A DNA stretch of 7,821 bases from Clostridia bacterium (GTDB taxonomy: Bacteria; Bacillota; Clostridia; Oscillospirales; Butyricicoccaceae). Numbering within the stretch: the first letter of the stretch is position 1; every line of letters starts with the position of its first letter. A program made the translations under genes and the position numbers. Where the stretch lies: positions 1 to 7,821 of the forward strand of contig JAFYNW010000044.1 of NCBI GenBank assembly GCA_017547995.1, in the 5' to 3' direction. A model generated the notes under the pieces. The model did no database searches and had not been told where the DNA came from. It saw only the letters and a program-made list of their open reading frames with translations. Of this stretch, positions 4,755-7,821 are shown one piece after another.

Positions 4755-4783
4755 ATAATAACACAAATTCTGTGTTTTGTCAA
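4755..4783 (-). promoter_or_regulatory. Promoter of rplJ-rplL
   Basis: On the minus strand: TTGACA (4778-4783), a 17-nt spacer and TATTAT (4755-4760). It lies inside the rplA-rplJ gap and begins the leader RNA. So rplJ-rplL can be made apart from the upstream genes, which fits the need for four or more L7/L12 copies per ribosome. Confidence 0.78.
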
Positions 4784-4834
4784 TACCCTTTCGGATATTT
4801 TTTTGTTGCCCATACGGGCTTTATATTTCAGACC

Positions 4835-4860
4835 GCAAGATGAGGCGAGCCTCATCTTGC
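4835..4860 (-). other. Strong hairpin just after rplA, without a U-run
   Basis: GCAAGATGAGG (4835-4845) pairs perfectly with CCTCATCTTGC (4850-4860) over 11 bp with a 4-nt loop. On the minus strand the next bases are GGTCTGAAAT, not a U-run, so it is not a canonical intrinsic terminator. A smaller GCCC/GGGC hairpin follows at 4809-4820. These may protect or process the rplA 3' end, or let part of the transcripts read on into rplJ. Confidence 0.5.
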
Positions 4861-4878
4861 AGATAAGAAACGAATAAA

Positions 4879-5574
4879 TTAGTTGCCGAACTTAGCAGCG
4901 TTGATCTTGATGCCAGGGCCCATTGTAGATGCAACTACGCAGGAACGAACATACTGACCCTTAGCTGCTGCTGGCTTAGCCTTCATAACAGCGTTCATAA
5001 GTGTGTTGAAGTTGTCAGCGAGCTTTTCAGCGCCGAAGGAAGCCTTGCCGATTGGGCAGTGGATGATGTTTGTCTTGTCGAGACGGTATTCGATACGACC
5101 AGCCTTGGATTCTGCGATAGCCTTAGCTACGTCCATAGTAACTGTACCAGCCTTTGGGTTTGGCATGAGGCCCTTAGGACCGAGAACACGACCGAGACGG
5201 CCAACGAGACCCATCATGTCAGGTGTAGCGATGATAACTTCGTAATCGAAGAAGTTTTCGTTCTGGATACGTGTTACCATATCTTCTGCGCCTACGTAGT
5301 CTGCGCCAGCTGCAACAGCTTCGTTAGCCTTGTCGCCCTTAGCGAAAACGAGAACGCGAACCTTCTTACCTGTACCGTGTGGGAGAACAACGGAACCACG
5401 AACCTGCTGATCAGCGTGACGGGAGTCAACACCGAGCTTGATGTGCATTTCAACTGTTTCGTCGAACTTTGCCTTAGCTGTAGAGAGAACTGCTTCGAGG
5501 CCTTCTTCTACGTCGTAAAGCTTTGTCTTGTCGATAGCCTTGATGCTATCCTGATACTTCTTACCTCTAAACAT
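4879..5574 (-). CDS. rplA: Large-subunit ribosomal protein L1
   Basis: L1 binds 23S rRNA at the E-site stalk and helps release deacylated tRNA. The 231-residue protein has normal length. It carries KKYQDSIKAIDKTKLYDVEE at the N-terminus, the domain II signature LVGRLGRVLGPKGLMPNPKA (about 123-142), GTVTMDVAKAIAESKAGRIEY, and the conserved end MGPGIKINAAKF. The start is certain: ATG 5574 overlaps the rplK stop by one base (TAATG), with an AGGAGGA site inside the rplK end. This points to translational coupling with rplK, as expected for L11-L1 operons where L1 can repress both. Confidence 0.98.
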   Translation of the reverse strand: MFRGKKYQDSIKAIDKTKLYDVEEGLEAVLSTAKAKFDETVEMHIKLGVDSRHADQQVRGSVVLPHGTGKKVRVLVFAKGDKANEAVAAGADYVGAEDMVTRIQNENFFDYEVIIATPDMMGLVGRLGRVLGPKGLMPNPKAGTVTMDVAKAIAESKAGRIEYRLDKTNIIHCPIGKASFGAEKLADNFNTLMNAVMKAKPAAAKGQYVRSCVVASTMGPGIKINAAKFGN

Positions 5575-6005
5575 TATGCTTCCTCCTTAACTGTGATACC
5601 CATGGAACGGGCTGTACCTGCGATCATGCTCATAGCAGATTCAACAGATGATGCGTTAAGGTCTGGCATCTTCATTTCAGCGATCTTCTGGAGATCAGCC
5701 TTGGAGATAGAAGCAACCTTTGTCTTATTTGGAACACCAGAACCGGACTTGATGTTACATGCCTTCTTGATAAGAACAGCAGCTGGTGGTGTCTTTGTGA
5801 TGAATGTGAAGGAACGGTCAGCGTATACTGTAATAACTACTGGAATGATAAGATCGCCGTCGTTCTTTGTGCGTTCGTTGAATTCCTTTGTGAACGCCAT
5901 GATGTTAACACCGTGCTGACCGAGAGCTGGGCCAACAGGTGGTGCAGGAGTTGCTTTACCTGCAGGAATCTGAAGCTTAATATAGCCTGTTACTTTCTGT
6001 GCCAC
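5574..6005 (-). CDS. rplK: Large-subunit ribosomal protein L11
   Basis: L11 binds the GTPase-associated region of 23S rRNA and is needed for RelA-type stringent signalling in many bacteria. The 143-residue protein has the N-terminal domain with KLQIPAGKATPAPPVGPALG (10-29), whose prolines line the thiostrepton site, and GVNIMAFTKEFN. The rRNA-binding C-terminal domain (about 73-143) includes TPPAAVLIKKACNIKSGSG and MPDLNASSVESAMSMIAGTA. It begins at GTG 6005 with AGGAGG (6015-6020) 9 nt upstream. The C-terminus EEA overlaps the rplA ribosome binding site. Confidence 0.98.
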   Translation of the reverse strand: MAQKVTGYIKLQIPAGKATPAPPVGPALGQHGVNIMAFTKEFNERTKNDGDLIIPVVITVYADRSFTFITKTPPAAVLIKKACNIKSGSGVPNKTKVASISKADLQKIAEMKMPDLNASSVESAMSMIAGTARSMGITVKEEA

Positions 6006-6034
6006 GTTTAATTTCCTCCTATAAGTGGTTTTTC

Positions 6035-6096
6035 GGACTGCTTAAAAATAATAATAGATTTCAGTCCTCCCACGATTCGACGTCTGGGCGGACGTC
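6035..6096 (-). promoter_or_regulatory. Inverted repeats in the nusG-rplK gap, possible rplK-rplA leader
   Basis: Two hairpins fill the 93-nt gap: GACGTC (6079-6084) with GACGTC (6091-6096) right after the nusG stop, and GGACTG (6035-6040) with CAGTCC (6062-6067) just before the rplK ribosome binding site. No U-run follows the first, so it is probably not a full terminator. L1 is known to repress rplK-rplA by binding the leader in several bacteria, so the second hairpin is a candidate target, by position only. Confidence 0.35.
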
Positions 6097-6098
6097 AA

Positions 6099-6623
6099 TT
6101 AGATCTGCATTGCTGCGATCTGCTTAAATTCAAGTTCCACAGGTGTTTCACGACCAAAGATGGAAGCCTTGATCTGAACCTTTTCGTTTTCCATGTCGAT
6201 AGACTCGACAATGCCTGTGAGACCTTCGAATGGGCCGTCAATAACCTTGACGTTGCTGCCCACTGTAAATGAAAGCTTAATTTCTTTTGTTTCTACACCG
6301 AGAGCCACAACTTCTTCTTCAGTAAGTGGTACAGGCTTGGAGCCAGGACCAACGAAGCTTGTTACGCCTCTTGTGTTTCTTACGACATACCAGCTTTCAT
6401 CTGTCATATGCATCTTAATGAGCACATAACCCGGGAAGAGCTTGCGCTCAACTTCGCGAGTACCATTTTCACGAACTTCTGTCACTGTTTCCATAGGAAT
6501 ACGGATATCGTGAATGAGATCGTGAAGCTTACGGTTTTCAACCGCCTTCTGAATTGTTGTTGCTACCTTATTCTCATAACCGGAGTATGTGTGAACCACA
6601 TACCATTTTGAGTTTTCATCCAT
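6099..6623 (-). CDS. nusG: Transcription elongation/antitermination factor NusG
   Basis: NusG binds the RNA polymerase clamp and affects pausing and coupling to the ribosome. The 174-residue protein has the NGN domain (about 5-112) with KWYVVHTYSGYENKVATTI, the ERKLFPGYVLIKM motif (59-71) and VRNTRGVTSFVGPGSKPVPL (81-100). A KOW domain follows (about 122-174: GSNVKVIDGPFEGLTGIVES). Length is normal and no extra domain is present. The ATG at 6623 lies 11 nt after the secE stop, and its AAGGTG site (6631-6636) overlaps that stop codon, which suggests coupled translation. Confidence 0.98.
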   Translation of the reverse strand: MDENSKWYVVHTYSGYENKVATTIQKAVENRKLHDLIHDIRIPMETVTEVRENGTREVERKLFPGYVLIKMHMTDESWYVVRNTRGVTSFVGPGSKPVPLTEEEVVALGVETKEIKLSFTVGSNVKVIDGPFEGLTGIVESIDMENEKVQIKASIFGRETPVELEFKQIAAMQI

Positions 6624-6634
6624 AGCGCTACACC

Positions 6635-6889
6635 TTACAGAATGTTAATGATAAGATTTCTGATCCAGGAGAAGACAGCATCAAGACCGCCGACGATAAC
6701 GCCAACGAGTACGATTGTAGCAACTGTTACAGCTGTGTTGTTGATGACCTGCTTCTTGTTTGGCCAGACGACCTTCTTAGCTTCGCTCTTCATATCCTTG
6801 AAGAACTTAGCAACCTTCTTGAAGAAGCCTGGCTTCTTCTCCTTGTTGTCTTTCGCAACGTTTGTGTTTGTTGTTACTTCGTTAGACAT
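6635..6889 (-). CDS. secE: Preprotein translocase subunit SecE
   Basis: SecE is the essential clamp subunit of the SecYEG channel in the cytoplasmic membrane. The 84-residue protein is the short single-spanning form typical of Gram-positives: a polar N-terminus (1-20), an amphipathic helix with FFKKVAKFFKDMKSEAKKVV and the conserved WPNKKQ (42-47), and one membrane segment (about 52-76). GGGGGAG (6897-6903) stands 7 nt upstream of the ATG and adjoins the rpmG stop. Confidence 0.97.
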   Translation of the reverse strand: MSNEVTTNTNVAKDNKEKKPGFFKKVAKFFKDMKSEAKKVVWPNKKQVINNTAVTVATIVLVGVIVGGLDAVFSWIRNLIINIL

Positions 6890-6903
6890 TTAAAAGCTCC
6901 CCC

Positions 6904-7053
6904 TTACTTGGATTCTCTGTGAAGGGTGTGCTTCTTACAGAAACGGCAATACTTGTTCATTTCAAGACGATCTGGTGTGTTCTTCTTGTTCTTCATAGTG
7001 TTGTAGTTTCTTTGCTTGCACTCTGTGCATGACAGTGTTACTTTAACACGCAT
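6904..7053 (-). CDS. rpmG: Large-subunit ribosomal protein L33, zinc-binding form
   Basis: A 49-residue ORF begins MRVKVTLSCTECKQRNYNTM, continues with KNTPDRLEMNKYCRFCKKHT and ends LHRESK. It is a full-length L33, a 50S subunit protein near the E site. The two CxxC pairs (Cys9/Cys12 and Cys36/Cys39) mark the zinc-containing C+ form; C- paralogues used under zinc shortage lack them. AGGAGGT (7061-7067) lies 7 nt upstream of the ATG. It is the first gene of the operon, and the gap to secE is 14 nt, the usual order in Clostridia and Bacilli. Confidence 0.97.
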   Translation of the reverse strand: MRVKVTLSCTECKQRNYNTMKNKKNTPDRLEMNKYCRFCKKHTLHRESK

Positions 7054-7067
7054 TTGCGGCACCTCCT

Positions 7068-7172
7068 ATTTTATTTGCCTCCCTCTCACTCTCTCTTGCG
7101 AGACCGACAGCCTTGATATTTGACCGTCTAAGGGCATTTTTTTCGCACAAAAAAATAACCCTGTGATAGGTG
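7068..7172 (-). promoter_or_regulatory. 5' untranslated leader of the rpmG operon
   Basis: About 120 nt separate the promoter from the rpmG start. On the minus strand the leader holds CCTATCACAGG near its start, an A/T-rich middle and TCTC-GCAA-GAGA (GNRA-type tetraloop) followed by a purine-rich GAGAGTGAGAGGGAGG stretch. No known leader family is recognised and no U-run terminator stands just before rpmG. Confidence 0.35.
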
Positions 7173-7178
7173 AGTCTT

Positions 7179-7207
7179 ATTTTAGCATACAAGGGGGTAT
7201 TTGTCAA
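7179..7207 (-). promoter_or_regulatory. Promoter of the rpmG-secE-nusG-rplK-rplA operon
   Basis: On the minus strand: TTGACA (7202-7207), a 17-nt spacer containing CCCCC, and TAAAAT (7179-7184). It is the only strong promoter between the right-hand gene's terminator and rpmG. The 100 bp beyond it (7208-7311) are AT-rich and hold no gene that I can see. Confidence 0.8.
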
Positions 7208-7311
7208 GCATTTTTCCTTTACAAAATAAATTTTCCCATTTCCATAAAAACACCAAAAACAAGCCTTTATTTTTGTGCATTTTTGAGATTATACATTATA
7301 TAATATATATA

Positions 7312-7344
7312 AAAAGACTGCCGTGAGGTTTCCACGACAGTCTT
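7312..7344 (-). terminator. Terminator of the stalk-domain protein gene
   Basis: AAGACTG (7314-7320) and CGTG (7322-7325) pair with CAGTCTT (7338-7344) and CACG (7333-7336) around one mismatch and a 7-nt loop. On the minus strand a TTTTTATATAT tail follows. It begins 10 nt after the stop codon. Confidence 0.85.
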
Positions 7345-7353
7345 GCTTTTTAT

Positions 7354-7821
7354 TTAATTGGATGGGTCATAGCTTTCGTTTGTATTTATTATGATAGCAT
7401 TACGACTTCCGTCCCAGCTTACGTTGAAATCAAAAAGTGCGCCCAGGTCACGCAATTTGAAGAAGTTATTCTGGTTGATTGTGTAGCCTGTCACGCTGTC
7501 GACCTGCACACCATCCTTGAGCATCGGTGCATAATTGAGCACAGCAGCCTTTTCCTTGCCGTCGCCCACCTTCATCTCACCGCCCACAGGGAGATAGCCT
7601 GTGCGCGACTTCATATCGATAGCACCCTTTTTAACAACACCGTCGACTGTATATGTGAAATCGGTATTCCACGTTACGTTAAACTGCTTTGAAGTGCCGC
7701 GCAAAACGAGAGCCACGTCACGAAGCTTGAAATAATTATTCTGATTTATTGTATAGGCTTCAAAATTAGTCTTTACGTTGTCGATATAGATAGGTGATGT
7801 GTTGGACTTTGCAACAGCCTC
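7354..7821 (-). CDS. C-terminal part of a stalk-domain (copper amine oxidase N-like) protein (5' end outside window)
   Basis: The frame is open from the right edge, giving the last 155 residues; the stop is TAA at 7354-7356. A GTG at 7716 is inside a repeat and is not a start. Two copies of a stalk repeat are visible: YTINQNNYFKLRDVALVLRG with KQFNVTWNTDFTYTV, and YTINQNNFFKLRDLGALFDF with NVSWDGSRNAIIINT. TGYLPVGGEM lies between them. These match the repeats of clostridial extracellular proteins annotated as copper amine oxidase N-terminal or 'stalk' domains (PF07833 type). They are C-terminal modules of exported enzymes or surface proteins, and the repeat itself implies no oxidase activity. 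The catalytic or main part of the protein lies beyond the window. Confidence 0.85.
   Translation of the reverse strand, partial: EAVAKSNTSPIYIDNVKTNFEAYTINQNNYFKLRDVALVLRGTSKQFNVTWNTDFTYTVDGVVKKGAIDMKSRTGYLPVGGEMKVGDGKEKAAVLNYAPMLKDGVQVDSVTGYTINQNNFFKLRDLGALFDFNVSWDGSRNAIIINTNESYDPSN

Noticed and set aside
7068..7353. tRNA or other small RNA gene upstream of rpmG
   Set aside because: I found no cloverleaf, no GTTCRANNC T-loop motif and no known RNA fold, only the promoter, leader and terminator described.

Overview
The window looks like a low-GC Gram-positive chromosome, most likely a gut or rumen member of Clostridia (Oscillospirales-like). The basis is the classic rpmG-secE-nusG-rplK-rplA-rplJ-rplL block, AGGAGG-type ribosome binding sites, near-consensus TTGACA/TATAAT promoters, clostridial 'stalk domain' repeats, and an intergenic palindrome cluster of a type I recall from gut Clostridia. 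The genus cannot be told from the sequence.

Left part (1-2100): the 3' end of a plus-strand gene for an acidic, Thr/Ser-rich, probably surface-exposed protein ends at a UUCG-loop terminator. A cluster of intergenic palindromes follows. Then comes a minus-strand gene for a membrane-anchored diguanylate cyclase (GGEEF, intact RxxD I-site) with its own sigma-70 type promoter.

Middle (2230-3544): this is the unusual part. A perfect-consensus plus-strand promoter and a strong intrinsic terminator bracket about 1.28 kb with no long ORF in any frame. It starts with a possible 27-codon ORF behind a ribosome binding site, then a structured stretch, then 11 tandem units of 65-69 nt. Each unit has a conserved box, one or two small hairpins and an RGGA motif. 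The hairpin-2 classes run A-B-A-C-B-A-B-A-C-B-A, a 5-unit higher-order repeat of about 340 bp. Stem bases change in compensating pairs between units, which argues for a structured RNA rather than DNA-level iterons. GGA motifs, three of them in hairpin loops, suggest a protein-titrating RNA (CsrA/Rsm-like) as one testable idea. I do not recognise the RNA family.

Right part (3578-7207, all minus strand): a promoter at 7179-7207 drives rpmG, secE, nusG, rplK and rplA. A second promoter at 4755-4783 with an L10-type leader and attenuator drives rplJ-rplL. The block ends in a strong terminator right after rplL; rpoB, the usual next gene, is absent from the remaining 3.6 kb. These genes supply large-subunit stalk proteins (L10, L7/L12, L11, L1), L33, the SecE translocon subunit and the elongation factor NusG.

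Far right (7312-7821): a terminator and the 3' end of a minus-strand gene for a protein with two copper-amine-oxidase-N-type stalk repeats.
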